Shown here: positions 7,932 to 17,028 of the stretch, one piece after another
Layout of the letters: every line of letters begins with the position of its first letter
Numbering within the stretch: the stretch's first letter is position 1
Assembly: GCF_015207005.2 (NCBI RefSeq)
Contig: NZ_JADEXS020000001.1
Coordinates: 1,798,001-1,862,000, forward strand
Direction: 5' to 3'
Source of the DNA: Desmonostoc muscorum LEGE 12446
GTDB lineage: Bacteria > Cyanobacteriota > Cyanobacteriia > Cyanobacteriales > Nostocaceae
Length of the DNA stretch: 64,000 bases
Notes under the pieces: generated by a model
The model's database searches: none
What the model saw: the letters and a program-made list of their open reading frames with translations, nothing else
What the model was told of the DNA's origin: nothing
Made by a program: the position numbers and the translations under genes

Positions 7932-8044
7932 CTTCTACAAAAAATTTACCACATTTTCCGTACTAAAGGCATGGCTGAAAGTAATCTTAAGGTAACAGTA
8001 GAGTGTTCATTTCCTGACCAACCGGAAAATAAAACTCAGCAATC

Positions 8045-8755
8045 ATGAGTCAGAATATTAACGCAGCCAAAATTTCTATTATTATTCCAGCTATTAATGA
8101 AGCAGGAAATATCAAAGAAGCTATTACTACCACTCAAATCAGTACAAATATAGAAGTTATTGTCGTAGATGGTGGCTCTAGCGATGATACTGCGGCAATA
8201 GCCCAATCTTTAGGTGTCAAAGTTATCTCCTCATCTCCCGGTCGTGCTGTGCAAATGAACACTGGTGCTGTAGCAGCTAGCGGCGAGATTCTGTTGTTTC
8301 TCCATGCAGATACCCGTTTACCTGCTGGGTTTGATGAGATGATTTGCACAGCCCTACAACAATCTAGAACTGTGGCTGGTGCATTTAACTTGCGGATTGA
8401 TGCATCGCTTTTGAGTTTAAGATGGGTAGAGTTGGGTGTAAAGTGGCGATCGCATTTTTGCCAAATGCCATACGGTGACCAAGCGATTTTCCTCACCAAA
8501 CCAGTATTTCAACAAATTGGCGGTTTTCCTGAATTGCCCATCATGGAAGACTTTGAACTCATCCGTCGTCTAAAAGCGAAGGGACGTATTACAATTATCT
8601 CGACACCAGTTGTTACCTCAGCCCGTAGATGGTTGCAAAAGGGAGTGTTCAAAACTACGCTACTCAATCAAATAGTAATTATTGCTTATTTCCTCGGTGT
8701 GTCACCTGAACAAATTCGTCACTGGTATCGCGGAGAAAAATTTAAGAGGATTTAA
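8045..8755 (+). CDS. TIGR04283-type family 2 glycosyltransferase
   Basis: A 236-residue GT2 protein. The nucleotide-sugar site is VVDGGSSDDT (about residues 39-48), FLHADTRLP supplies the DxD-like metal site, and MPYGDQAIF and IMEDFELIRRLK follow. The short length and these motifs match the TIGR04283 group, which often sits in small metabolic clusters with DUF2064 proteins and in arsenosugar pathways. It starts a same-strand run with two TVP38/TMEM64 proteins and a MerA-like flavoprotein. A MITE-like element (8806-8910) separates it from the next gene. The acceptor is unknown. Confidence 0.8.
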   Translation: MSQNINAAKISIIIPAINEAGNIKEAITTTQISTNIEVIVVDGGSSDDTAAIAQSLGVKVISSSPGRAVQMNTGAVAASGEILLFLHADTRLPAGFDEMICTALQQSRTVAGAFNLRIDASLLSLRWVELGVKWRSHFCQMPYGDQAIFLTKPVFQQIGGFPELPIMEDFELIRRLKAKGRITIISTPVVTSARRWLQKGVFKTTLLNQIVIIAYFLGVSPEQIRHWYRGEKFKRI

Positions 8756-8805
8756 GCTGTTTCTCATGTCGGTAGTATATCTTAGTGGCATTGGATTCGC
8801 CGTGT

Positions 8806-8910
8806 AATACCAATTGGAAAAAAAGAACGCGACAAATACATCATTTGTAGAGACGCGATGAATCGCGTTTCTACAAATGATGTGTTGCAATCATTCATTG
8901 AATTGGTATA
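8806..8910. repeat. MITE-like element, family taccaatt (copy 1)
   Basis: Outer ends ATACCAATT and AATTGGTAT are inverted repeats. The core (8838-8883) is a long near-perfect palindrome, CATTTGTAGAGACGCGAT against ATCGCGTTTCTACAAATG. Elements with similar outer ends lie at 45709-45828 and 59423-59528. No coding capacity. Confidence 0.7.
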
Positions 8911-8939
8911 AATTTCAAAGTTGAACCTCAGAAGGTCAA

Positions 8940-9695
8940 ATGAAGAAGCACTTATTAAATTCCAAACTCAAACTACTACTGTTAAGTTGCTTGGTTGTGA
9001 CTCTCATAATTGCAGCTAAACAGTTTAACTTTCAGGGACTTTTACACACCTTAATCATTTGGGTTGAGAGTCTTGGCATCTTCGGTCCCATTGCCTACAT
9101 AGTCATTTATAACTTAGCAACATTATTGTTTATACCGGGTTCTCTGTTAACTCTCAAAGGTGGTTGTTTGTTTGGAGTATTTTGGGGATCAATATATGTA
9201 CTAATTGCTGCCATAATTGGAGCTACCTTAGCTTTTGTGATTGGGCGCTACATGTCGCAGAATTGGGTTTGCCAACAAATGGACAAACATCCTAAATTTA
9301 AAGCAATTGATTTAGCAGTTGCGAAAGAAGGGTGGAAAATTGTCTTGTTAACTCGTCTATCTCCCGTGTTTCCCTTCAATTTATTGAATTATGCTTTCGG
9401 AGTCACACAAGTTTCTCTCAAAGATTATATATTAGGTTCTTTTGGTATTATTCCTGGCACTGTGATGTACGTTTATATTGGTTCTTTAGCTGGGAATATT
9501 GCCATGATTAACACATCTCATCAACCAATTACTCCAGAAACTCAAATCTGGCAATGGGTAATGCGAATAGTTGGGTTAATTGCTACCGTTGCTGTGACTG
9601 TTTATATTACAAAAATTGCTCAGAAAGCTTTAGCTCAAAGTGTGGCAATAGCAGAAATAAGTCATTTAGAGAAACCAGATTCATCGGTAGAGTAA
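8940..9695 (+). CDS. TVP38/TMEM64 (DedA-superfamily) membrane protein
   Basis: A 251-residue integral membrane protein with the SNARE-associated/VTT fold. It has an N-terminal hydrophobic segment, a G-rich re-entrant region (PGSLLTLKGGCLFG), then LTRLSPVFPFNLLNYAFG and GIIPGTVMYVYIGSLAG, the family signature. Members are thought to handle lipids or membrane homeostasis; transport activity is unproven. The next gene is a paralogue with the same signature, so the pair arose by tandem duplication. In other bacteria members of this family are found fused to FAD-dependent oxidoreductases, and such an oxidoreductase is encoded just downstream here. Confidence 0.85.
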   Translation: MKKHLLNSKLKLLLLSCLVVTLIIAAKQFNFQGLLHTLIIWVESLGIFGPIAYIVIYNLATLLFIPGSLLTLKGGCLFGVFWGSIYVLIAAIIGATLAFVIGRYMSQNWVCQQMDKHPKFKAIDLAVAKEGWKIVLLTRLSPVFPFNLLNYAFGVTQVSLKDYILGSFGIIPGTVMYVYIGSLAGNIAMINTSHQPITPETQIWQWVMRIVGLIATVAVTVYITKIAQKALAQSVAIAEISHLEKPDSSVE

Positions 9696-9741
9696 TAATT
9701 ATGATGTTTTTTTCACCCAGAGACGCAGAGGCGCAGAGAGA

Positions 9742-10470
9742 ATGAGGAGTTTTAGATTGATTGGATTAATATTGCTGGTAGTTGGTTTTGGTTTTTTGTT
9801 AAATACAGAGTTTGCCTTAGCACAAGAATCTGTGAATACAAATTCTTTTAATCCCCAAGCAATTTTACGGGACGCGTTGCAGTGGATTGATAGTCTTGGT
9901 ACAGTGGGAGCGATCGCTTTTATTGCACTTTACATTATTGCTACCGTCGCTTTTTTCCCAGGTTCTATTCTCACCTTAGGTTCTGGCGTTATCTTTGGCG
10001 TAGTTTGGGGTTCTTTGTACGTGTTCATTGGTGCAACCCTTGGCGCTACAGCTGCTTTCCTCGTCGGACGTTATTTAGCAAGGGACTGGGTTGCTCGTAA
10101 AATTGCAGATAACAAAAAATTTGCCGCCATTGACCAAGCGGTTGGCAGAGAAGGATTAAAAATTGTGCTGCTAACGCGACTGTCGCCGATATTTCCTTTC
10201 AATTTATTAAACTACGGCTTTGGCATCACAGGGGTTTCCCTCAAAGATTACTTTATCGGTTCCGTGGGCATGATTCCCGGAACCATCATGTATGTTTATA
10301 TTGGTTCCCTGGCAGGTAATCTTGCCATGATTGGTACCCAGGCTCAACCCACCAACCCTACTTTACAATGGACAATCCGGATCTTGGGTTTTATTGCCAC
10401 AGTCGCCGTTACAATTTATATCACCCGCATTGCCCGCAAAGCTTTAGAAGAAGAAGTCAGCAACAAATAG
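9742..10470 (+). CDS. TVP38/TMEM64 membrane protein, second paralogue
   Basis: A 242-residue paralogue of the preceding gene with the same signatures (PGSILTLGSGVIFG, LTRLSPIFPFNLLNYGFG, GMIPGTIMYVYIGSLAG). The N-terminus differs and looks like a signal peptide or first membrane segment (LIGLILLVVGFGFLLNTEFALAQ). The 46-bp gap to the upstream gene contains a CAGAGGCGCAGAG repeat fragment just before the ATG, and no clear ribosome-binding site is left there. Likely co-transcribed with its neighbour. Confidence 0.85.
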   Translation: MRSFRLIGLILLVVGFGFLLNTEFALAQESVNTNSFNPQAILRDALQWIDSLGTVGAIAFIALYIIATVAFFPGSILTLGSGVIFGVVWGSLYVFIGATLGATAAFLVGRYLARDWVARKIADNKKFAAIDQAVGREGLKIVLLTRLSPIFPFNLLNYGFGITGVSLKDYFIGSVGMIPGTIMYVYIGSLAGNLAMIGTQAQPTNPTLQWTIRILGFIATVAVTIYITRIARKALEEEVSNK

Positions 10471-10484
10471 TTTCGATGAAAAAG

Positions 10485-10519
10485 GGACTGGGGATTGGGG
10501 ATTGGGGACTGGGGATTGG
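10485..10519. repeat. STRR heptad repeat GGGGATT/GGGGACT
   Basis: Four to five direct heptads of the GGGGATT/GGGGACT type, a short tandemly repeated repetitive sequence typical of heterocystous cyanobacteria. The inverse sequence occurs at 10740-10810, so the two tracts could pair across about 220 bases. Confidence 0.85.
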
Positions 10520-10739
10520 GAAAGGTAGCAATATCGATGTTGGGTTACCCCTGCGGGAAGCAAGCTACGTTCCTCAATCCAACCTATAATTACTACGACT
10601 ATTTGTAAATTCTTAAACTGACAAAATAGTTGAAATTCTGTATTTCTTTAATAATAAGCATTTTAAAGTCAGGATGAGCGATCGAGGAAGCGCAAATTTC
10701 ATACTTTATTGATACTCTATATCTTCAGTATTCAAATCT

Positions 10740-10811
10740 TCCCAATCCCCAGTCCCCAATCCCCAGTCCCCAATCCCCAGTCCCCAGTCCCCAATCCCCA
10801 ATCCCCAATCC
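10740..10811. repeat. STRR heptad repeat CCCCAGT/CCCCAAT
   Basis: About ten heptads of CCCCAAT/CCCCAGT ending about six bases before the Shine-Dalgarno sequence of the MerA-like gene. Read as protein it gives repeated [10 protein letters not shown], a false N-terminal extension. It is the inverse of the tract at 10485-10519. Confidence 0.88.
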
Positions 10812-10831
10812 CTTTTACGGAGGTTTCGCCA

Positions 10832-12382
10832 ATGACTAATTCAGAATTCGAGAGAGTCACTGTTCGCCCAATGGATGAATTTAACCAAAAGTTAGTATCT
10901 TATGTCCATCCGCCAAATTGGGTCAATCCTCAACCCGCTGATGTTTACGACTTGGTAGTAATTGGTGCTGGGACGGCGGGATTAGTAGTAGCAGCGGGTG
11001 CAGCAGGTCTGGATTTAGGTTTAAAAGTAGCATTAATTGAAAAGCATCTCATGGGCGGAGATTGCTTAAATGTTGGTTGTGTACCATCTAAAACTGTGAT
11101 TCGTTCTGCTCGTGTAGTTGGGGAAATTTGGAATGCTAAAAACTTGGGAGTTAATATTCCCCAACATAATATTGACGTTGATTTTCCCACAGTCATGGCC
11201 AGAATGCGCCGCATCAGAGCTGATATCAGCCATAATGACTCAGCAGAACGATTTAAAAATTTGGGTGTCGATGTCTTCTTGGGTAGCGGTCGATTTGCAA
11301 GTAAAAATACCGTGGAAGTTGGCGATAAAACTCTCCGGTTTAAAAAAGCTGTAATTGCGACTGGAGCCAGAGCCGCACAACCGGCGATTCCTGGACTTGA
11401 ACAAGCAGGTTATCTCACCAATGAAACGGTTTTTTCTTTGATTCAACGACCGGAACGTTTGGCGGTAATTGGTGGCGGCCCCATTGGTTGCGAATTGGCG
11501 CAGGCTTTGAGGCGCTTGGGTTCTGAGGTAGTACTTTTTCATAGCGGTTCTCAGATTCTCAATAAAGAAGATGCCGAAGCTGCTAAAATTCTCCAAAGGG
11601 TTTTGATTAACGAAGGAATTCGCGTCGTGTTGAATTCCAAATTAGAAGAAGTAGTAACAGTTACCGAAGGTAAACGGCTTTACTTTTCCTCCAATGGTCA
11701 CCGAGATTCTGTGACAGTAGATGAAATTTTAGTTGGTACTGGGCGTGCCCCGAATGTAGAAGGTCTAAATTTAGAAGCAGCAGGTGTAGAATATGACAAG
11801 CGCGAAGGTGTGAAGATCAATGATTACCTGCAAACAACCAATCCCAAAATCTTTGCGGCTGGGGATATCTGCATGAAGTGGAAGTTTACCCATGCTGCTG
11901 ATGCAGCAGCGCGGATTGTGATTAAGAATACTTTGTTTTCCCCCTTTGGCTTAGGACGTACCAAACTCAGTAGCTTAGTAATGCCTTGGGTAACTTATAC
12001 TGACCCAGAAATTGCCCACGTAGGAATGTATGAACACGAGGCGCAGAAGCTAGGCATTGAAGTGACAACGATCGCCATTCCTTTTAATATTGTAGACCGA
12101 GCGATCGCCGATGGTGAAGACTTAGGATTTTTGAAAATCCACCATAAAAAAGGTTCTGATGAAATTCTCGGTGCAACCATTGTCGCCCCTCACGCCGGCG
12201 AAATGATTTCAGAAGTAACCACAGCAATTGTGAATAAAATTGGTTTAAGTAAATTAAGCAGTGTGATTCATCCTTATCCCACTCAAGCCGAAGCAATTAA
12301 AAAAGCAGCTGATGCCTATCGTCGTACACTGTTGACATCAACTACTAAAAAATTGTTGGGATTTGTAACAAAGTTCTCTTAA
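10832..12382 (+). CDS. MerA-like FAD/NAD(P) disulfide oxidoreductase
   Basis: A 516-residue pyridine nucleotide-disulfide oxidoreductase. Visible are the FAD-binding [11 protein letters not shown], the redox-active pair in [16 protein letters not shown](P)-binding [12 protein letters not shown], the second FAD motif (FAAGDIC) and the dimerisation-domain histidine region HPYPTQAEA. It is often named mercuric reductase, but it has no N-terminal heavy-metal domain and no C-terminal vicinal Cys pair (the protein ends LLGFVTKFS), so mercury reduction is unlikely. I chose the ATG at 10832 because ACGGAGG lies about nine bases upstream; the longer frame from 10709 only translates the heptad repeat. 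Its TVP38/TMEM64 neighbours suggest a joint membrane-linked redox role. Confidence 0.85.
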   Translation: MTNSEFERVTVRPMDEFNQKLVSYVHPPNWVNPQPADVYDLVVIGAGTAGLVVAAGAAGLDLGLKVALIEKHLMGGDCLNVGCVPSKTVIRSARVVGEIWNAKNLGVNIPQHNIDVDFPTVMARMRRIRADISHNDSAERFKNLGVDVFLGSGRFASKNTVEVGDKTLRFKKAVIATGARAAQPAIPGLEQAGYLTNETVFSLIQRPERLAVIGGGPIGCELAQALRRLGSEVVLFHSGSQILNKEDAEAAKILQRVLINEGIRVVLNSKLEEVVTVTEGKRLYFSSNGHRDSVTVDEILVGTGRAPNVEGLNLEAAGVEYDKREGVKINDYLQTTNPKIFAAGDICMKWKFTHAADAAARIVIKNTLFSPFGLGRTKLSSLVMPWVTYTDPEIAHVGMYEHEAQKLGIEVTTIAIPFNIVDRAIADGEDLGFLKIHHKKGSDEILGATIVAPHAGEMISEVTTAIVNKIGLSKLSSVIHPYPTQAEAIKKAADAYRRTLLTSTTKKLLGFVTKFS

Positions 12383-12405
12383 CTAAACTCAGTGAAAACT
12401 ACACG

Positions 12406-12626
12406 GTAGGGGCGCAGCCATCATGGGTGTCAACTTAAGCCTTGGCGAATAGAATTCGCGGCTACACAGGCGAAGTCCGCCTTTCCTGCGGAACGCTACG
12501 CGAACACGGACTAAGGTCAAATTAAGGGTTTGAAACCCACGGAGGTGGGTTTTGTTTGTGTAGACGCGGTTTCTAACCGCCCGTTTTACGTTAAGTTGAC
12601 ACCAATGCACAGCCATGTGCCCCTAC
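12406..12626. repeat. composite MITE-like element
   Basis: Outer ends GTAGGGGCGCAGCCAT and its inverse ATGGCTGTGC..CCCTAC form imperfect inverted repeats of about 33 bp ending in GTGTCAACTTAA. The interior contains another palindromic repeat (GCGAAGTCCGCCTTTCCTGC with ACGCTACGCG) and AAACCCACGGAGGTGGGTTT, suggesting one repeat inserted in another. It lies between the convergent MerA-like and PA14 genes. Confidence 0.6.
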
Positions 12627-12676
12627 AATTATCTGTACCTCAGACCTGTTGAAATTTGCGCTTCTTTTGGTTTTAG

Positions 12677-15600
12677 CTAAACAGGTCGGAAGCGATTAAT
12701 CTGACCTGAATACAAGCTTGCGTAGTACAAATTGCCATCACTTCCAACGGAGAGTTGTACAGGTACTCCTAAATTAGGTGTATCTTCCTTGGAAGCAAAC
12801 TGCTGAACTGCGACAAATTTGCCTTCACTATCGAATGTCAAAGCATTGATAATTCCTAAACTTGAATCAGCAATGAATAAAGCATTTTGATATATTGAGG
12901 GGAAAGTACTGCCTTTGTAAAAGTCACCTACGATGATCGCACTAGGTCCAGTGTGTCTGTAGGTGTAAGTTGGTGGTGTAACAGTTGCGCCACTATTATA
13001 GAAGTCTTGCGCTGCATCTAATGGCTCATACTGATATTGTCGTCTATTCATGATATTACCTTCTGAATCCGTGCCACCTTCAAAGTACGGCCACCCAAAG
13101 TTCGCTCCTGGTGTGCCAACATTTACTTCTTCCCAAGTTTGGAAGCCAACATCGCCAATATAGGGAGTATTGGTCTTTTCATCAATCGTGAAACGGAAGG
13201 GGTTACGCAAGCCTAAGTTATAAACTTTGGAACGATTGCTATCGGGGTCACCGTTGTAGAACGGATTACTTGATAGACCATCACCAGTAATCGGGTCAAT
13301 CCGCAGAATCTTACCGGACAGATTATTGATATCCTGGACGCGAATTGCTCGGGGATCTACGCCATTGTAGGAAGTGCCATCGCCAATACTAACAAACAGG
13401 GAACCATCAGTTCCAAAGCGTACAGTCCCAATTGAGTGAGATTCACTATCAGTCGCTATAAAATCCTGGATATTTTGGACTTTATCAAGATTATTCAAAT
13501 AATCCTGCATACTCGTAAAGGGCTTACCAGTATCTTTGTTAATAATTCCTGATGGTGCGTAGTCAAGGCTAACATTTGTGCTGTTGCCATCGGGATTACT
13601 AATATACTCCCAAGTGGTATTGTTGCCCAGCAGCACAACTTCGCTACCAGCGATCGCAGTAGTGTAATTGGTGTTAGGATCGGCTTTCACCCGAATTAGT
13701 CGTGCGCCACGGTTCCCATTCCGGTCAGGGTTGTCCAGTGTGCTATTGGGATTGTTCTTAGAATTCGTGGGATTAGTTTCTGGTGGATCGTAGGTAAATA
13801 ACAGGTAAACATAGTTGTTACCATTTGGACTATTGCCAAAATCTGGATGTACGGCGATGCTTAACAAACCGCGATCGCGCGTATCATTTACCTGTCCAGA
13901 AATATCGATAAATGGCGTTGCTGATAAGATGCCGTTGTTCGACACTCGCACTACCCCATTTTTCTGGGCAATGAACATGAGTTTATTGTCAGGACTCCAT
14001 TCAAAAGCTGTAGGTTGAGTTAAACCAGAAGCCACCGTTTCTAAAGCAAAGCTACCTGAATCATCATCGGTAATAGTGATAGTTGTCTGTTGACTATTTA
14101 ATGTCAGCCCAACTGCATTACTGAACCTCAAAGTAAATGTTTCATTTGTTTCCCCAGTGGTGTCATTTACAAGGGTGATAGAAATCGTCTTGGTAATTTC
14201 TCCGGCTAGAAAGTTCAAAGTTCCAGATACAGCCTGGTAGTCAGATCCAACTTTAGCAGTTCCATCGACGGTTGTATACCTGACACTAGCAGTCCCTGAA
14301 CCGTTACCCCGTGTAACTGTCACTGTAGCAGAACCATCTTTCTCGTTAACAACTGGTTGAGTGAAGTCCAGACTAGAACGGTCATTATCTTGAATCGTAA
14401 TTCCGATAGTTCTTTGGAGTCCTAATGTTGCTCCCTCTGCCTGATCGATCACAAAACTAAAGGTTTCATCTGTTTCTGCTAAGGAATCATTATTGATCGG
14501 AATAAGGACCTGTTTGCTACTTTCTCCTGAGGCAAAAATAATTACTCCAGCGCTTTCAGTGCCTTCACTCCCGTAGTCAACTCCTGCTGTGGCAGTACTA
14601 CCAAAGGTGGCATACTTAACTGTAGATATGCCGCTTAAATCACCACTTCGCAACAGAGTGATGGACACACTACCATTGGATTCGTTGACAGTTATGGAAG
14701 GCGATCCTATGGTAATGGTGGCTTGAAGGGCTGGTGAATACAGTTGGGATTGAGGAATAATTTCTTTGGTCTGAGAAGTGCTTGACCAAGACAGTTTGGA
14801 AACTGCGTAATGTTTATTATCGTAGTACTCAAGTTTAATATCGTACTTCTGACCCGCAACTAGGGTGATGGAACCAGTATGTTCTATAGCCGATTGATCG
14901 ACGAACTTATCGATCAGCAGTTGATTATTCACCCACAAGCGCACACCATCATCAGTACTGGTGTAGAACTTATAAGTCTCGCTGTACTTGGCTTCTACCT
15001 GACCTGTCCAACGCGCTGAGAAGGTCTCTGCACCTACGAGCGGATCTGGAGAACCAAGACCCCAGTTAAAGTCTACTTTCGCATCTGTGCGAGTTACCTT
15101 CAAGTCCGTGAAGTTGATGTTGTCGTAATATTCTGCTTTGAGTCCGTTGCCATTACTAGCAGGTGGATTCACCTGACTATAAAGTTGGGATTGGGGAATA
15201 ATTTCTTTGGTCTGAGAAGTGCTTGACCAAGACAGTTTGGAAACTGCGTAATGTTTATTATCGTAGTACTCAAGTTTAATATCGTACTTCTGACCTGCAA
15301 CTAGGGTGATGGAACCAGTATGTTCTATAGCCGATTGATCGACGAACTTATCGATCAGCAGTTGATTATTCACCCACAAACGTACACCATCATCAGTACT
15401 GGTGTAGAACTTATAAGTCTCGCTGTACTTGGCTTCTACCTGACCTGTCCAACGCGCTGAGAAGGTCTCTGCACCTACGAGCGGATCTGGAGAACCAAGA
15501 CCCCAGTTAAAGTCTACTTTCGCATCTGTGCGAGTTACCTTCAAGTCCGTGAAGTTGATGTTGTCGTAATATTCTGCTTTGAGTCCATCTCCTTGAGAAA

Positions 15601-15748
15601 CCAGGTTACTAGCCCGAGCCGATAAATTCGATTGCGGCTGATTGATCGTTTCTAAAGATGAGGATTGATTAGGAATTACTGAATTTGTCGGTGTTGTGGA
15701 GAGTGGATTTTGAGTCTGTAATTCATTCATTAGATATATATGCCTCAC
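12677..15748 (-). CDS. PA14-PA14-Calx-beta-Calx-beta-glucose/sorbosone dehydrogenase protein
   Basis: A 1023-residue modular, probably secreted protein. Two PA14 (carbohydrate-binding) domains (about 54-191 and 201-338) are identical over some 137 residues. Two Calx-beta domains follow (about 345-455 and 458-565, with DETFSFVIDQ and NETFTLRFSN). The C-terminus (about 570-1023) is a soluble PQQ-type sugar dehydrogenase (SIAVHPDFG, GDGTSYNG, GKILRIDPITGDG, GLRNPFRFT, GDVGFQTWEEVN). It may bind and oxidise polysaccharide-derived sugars outside the cell. No classical signal peptide is seen, so an alternative export route is possible. MNELQTQN at 15730 is an equally plausible start. Confidence 0.85.
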   Translation of the reverse strand: MRHIYLMNELQTQNPLSTTPTNSVIPNQSSSLETINQPQSNLSARASNLVSQGDGLKAEYYDNINFTDLKVTRTDAKVDFNWGLGSPDPLVGAETFSARWTGQVEAKYSETYKFYTSTDDGVRLWVNNQLLIDKFVDQSAIEHTGSITLVAGQKYDIKLEYYDNKHYAVSKLSWSSTSQTKEIIPQSQLYSQVNPPASNGNGLKAEYYDNINFTDLKVTRTDAKVDFNWGLGSPDPLVGAETFSARWTGQVEAKYSETYKFYTSTDDGVRLWVNNQLLIDKFVDQSAIEHTGSITLVAGQKYDIKLEYYDNKHYAVSKLSWSSTSQTKEIIPQSQLYSPALQATITIGSPSITVNESNGSVSITLLRSGDLSGISTVKYATFGSTATAGVDYGSEGTESAGVIIFASGESSKQVLIPINNDSLAETDETFSFVIDQAEGATLGLQRTIGITIQDNDRSSLDFTQPVVNEKDGSATVTVTRGNGSGTASVRYTTVDGTAKVGSDYQAVSGTLNFLAGEITKTISITLVNDTTGETNETFTLRFSNAVGLTLNSQQTTITITDDDSGSFALETVASGLTQPTAFEWSPDNKLMFIAQKNGVVRVSNNGILSATPFIDISGQVNDTRDRGLLSIAVHPDFGNSPNGNNYVYLLFTYDPPETNPTNSKNNPNSTLDNPDRNGNRGARLIRVKADPNTNYTTAIAGSEVVLLGNNTTWEYISNPDGNSTNVSLDYAPSGIINKDTGKPFTSMQDYLNNLDKVQNIQDFIATDSESHSIGTVRFGTDGSLFVSIGDGTSYNGVDPRAIRVQDINNLSGKILRIDPITGDGLSSNPFYNGDPDSNRSKVYNLGLRNPFRFTIDEKTNTPYIGDVGFQTWEEVNVGTPGANFGWPYFEGGTDSEGNIMNRRQYQYEPLDAAQDFYNSGATVTPPTYTYRHTGPSAIIVGDFYKGSTFPSIYQNALFIADSSLGIINALTFDSEGKFVAVQQFASKEDTPNLGVPVQLSVGSDGNLYYASLYSGQINRFRPV
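14748..15595 (-). repeat. near-identical tandem duplication of PA14-coding segment
   Basis: Two copies of roughly 410 bp (about 14748-15155 and 15185-15595) differ at only a handful of bases (for example 14870s CCCGC against CCTGC, and CACAAGCGC against CACAAACGT). The differences I checked are silent. This indicates a recent duplication or ongoing gene conversion. Confidence 0.85.
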
Positions 15749-17028
15749 GATAAAGTTAAGCTAATTTCCATCCAAGTTGCATATCCTCTCTTTAAGACCG
15801 TCATTTATCCTTTGTAAATACAAGCGAACGATGACCAATGACAAAGGAAAGGTCTCATGATTAGTCATACAATTTAAATGTGTTTTAGCTGAAAACTAAT
15901 GCCAGAATCAATGCTTCAGTATTAGTTTTAAATGGAATTTTTGGTAACAAAATGCTCGATGACCCTAACAAAAATATATTTATAAGCTAATCGTTATTTG
16001 CTTATTAATATATTAATGAATACTGGTAGTATTTTACTTGATCGCTGATACAAATTTTTCCTAGATGTTCTTTTCTTCTCCTTTGTTATCAACATGATAA
16101 TCAAGCGATATGAAGTGACATAACTTACCATATCTCTATTAAAAAATACATTTAAATATGTATTACCAGAAATATTAAAGATTTATTTAAGGTTGTATAT
16201 GCCGTGTTAAACTTTGTTTTTTTTCTAGAAATTATCTGAGTTTTGATGTGTGAAAATTCAGTTTTAGTCAGTTTACTGAAGAATAAGAAATTACCATTTT
16301 TGAAAACTGGTAATCTTGATGTGCAATTAGATTTGAGTTTGAGGCGAAGCAACGCCCAAGGTTAAAAAACCTATACGTAAGTATATTACATTTTGATTTA
16401 TCAAATATGTACTTAAGTGATGGATTTATAGAATTAATCAATTACACATTTGACACTAGGTTACCGTGTTATGTCCATCTGTTTTGTAAAAGTTTATTGA
16501 AATATTTACAAATACATGAAAATTTAAAGGTAAATTAAAGTTTTGATGATTTTTAAATAAAAATTAGTGGTCTACATATCTGTCTCATGTTTTTCTCCGC
16601 ATGAATAGTAATTTTTATGAAAACAATATAAAGAATAATCTCATATTTAAAGATTTCAAAAAGTTTTATCAAACAGAATAGAGGCGTCAGTCGTCAGAAT
16701 GGGCTAAACGCCCCGCTACCGCTAACAGCAATGTTTTCTGTATGACTGGCGGATAGCGTAGCGTAAAGCCTTCTCTACGAGAGGCTTTACGCTGCGCTAT
16801 CGAGATTTCAGTTTTAAAATACAGCAATGTGCTGTAGCAGGCTGACTGCCGACTATTCAAGTAGCTTTGTTGTTGGTAGAAAGCGATCGCTGTCCATTAT
16901 AATTAATTGATAAAGATTCTTAATTAACGTCAAACTTAGAAAAATCACTCTTTTTGACGTTGCATATCCCCACTTTCCCCTAGACTAATGGCAGCAACCT
17001 TGTTCAAACTGGCTGAGGAAAGTGAACT
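15749..17028. other. long AT-rich intergenic region
   Basis: About 1.28 kb without a supportable gene. The only sizeable frame (16152-16352, minus, 66 codons) has AT-driven composition and no recognisable features. Near the end is a hairpin repeat at about 16745-16800 (GGCGGATAGCGTAGCG.. GCTTTACGCTGCGCTATC), of a type scattered through this genome, next to a GGGCTAAACGCCCCGCTACC motif (16703 onward). A HIP1 site lies near 16882. The promoter of the Mg2+ transporter gene must be in the last part. Confidence 0.6.

Noticed and set aside
10709..10831. N-terminal extension of the MerA-like protein
   Set aside because: It only translates CCCCAGT/CCCCAAT heptads; a good Shine-Dalgarno site precedes the ATG at 10832.
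10832..12382. Name mercuric reductase taken at face value
   Set aside because: No heavy-metal-binding domain and no C-terminal vicinal Cys pair; only the general flavoprotein fold is supported.
16152..16352. 66-codon minus-strand frame in the long AT-rich gap
   Set aside because: Composition follows the AT-rich background, with no ribosome-binding site or family match.
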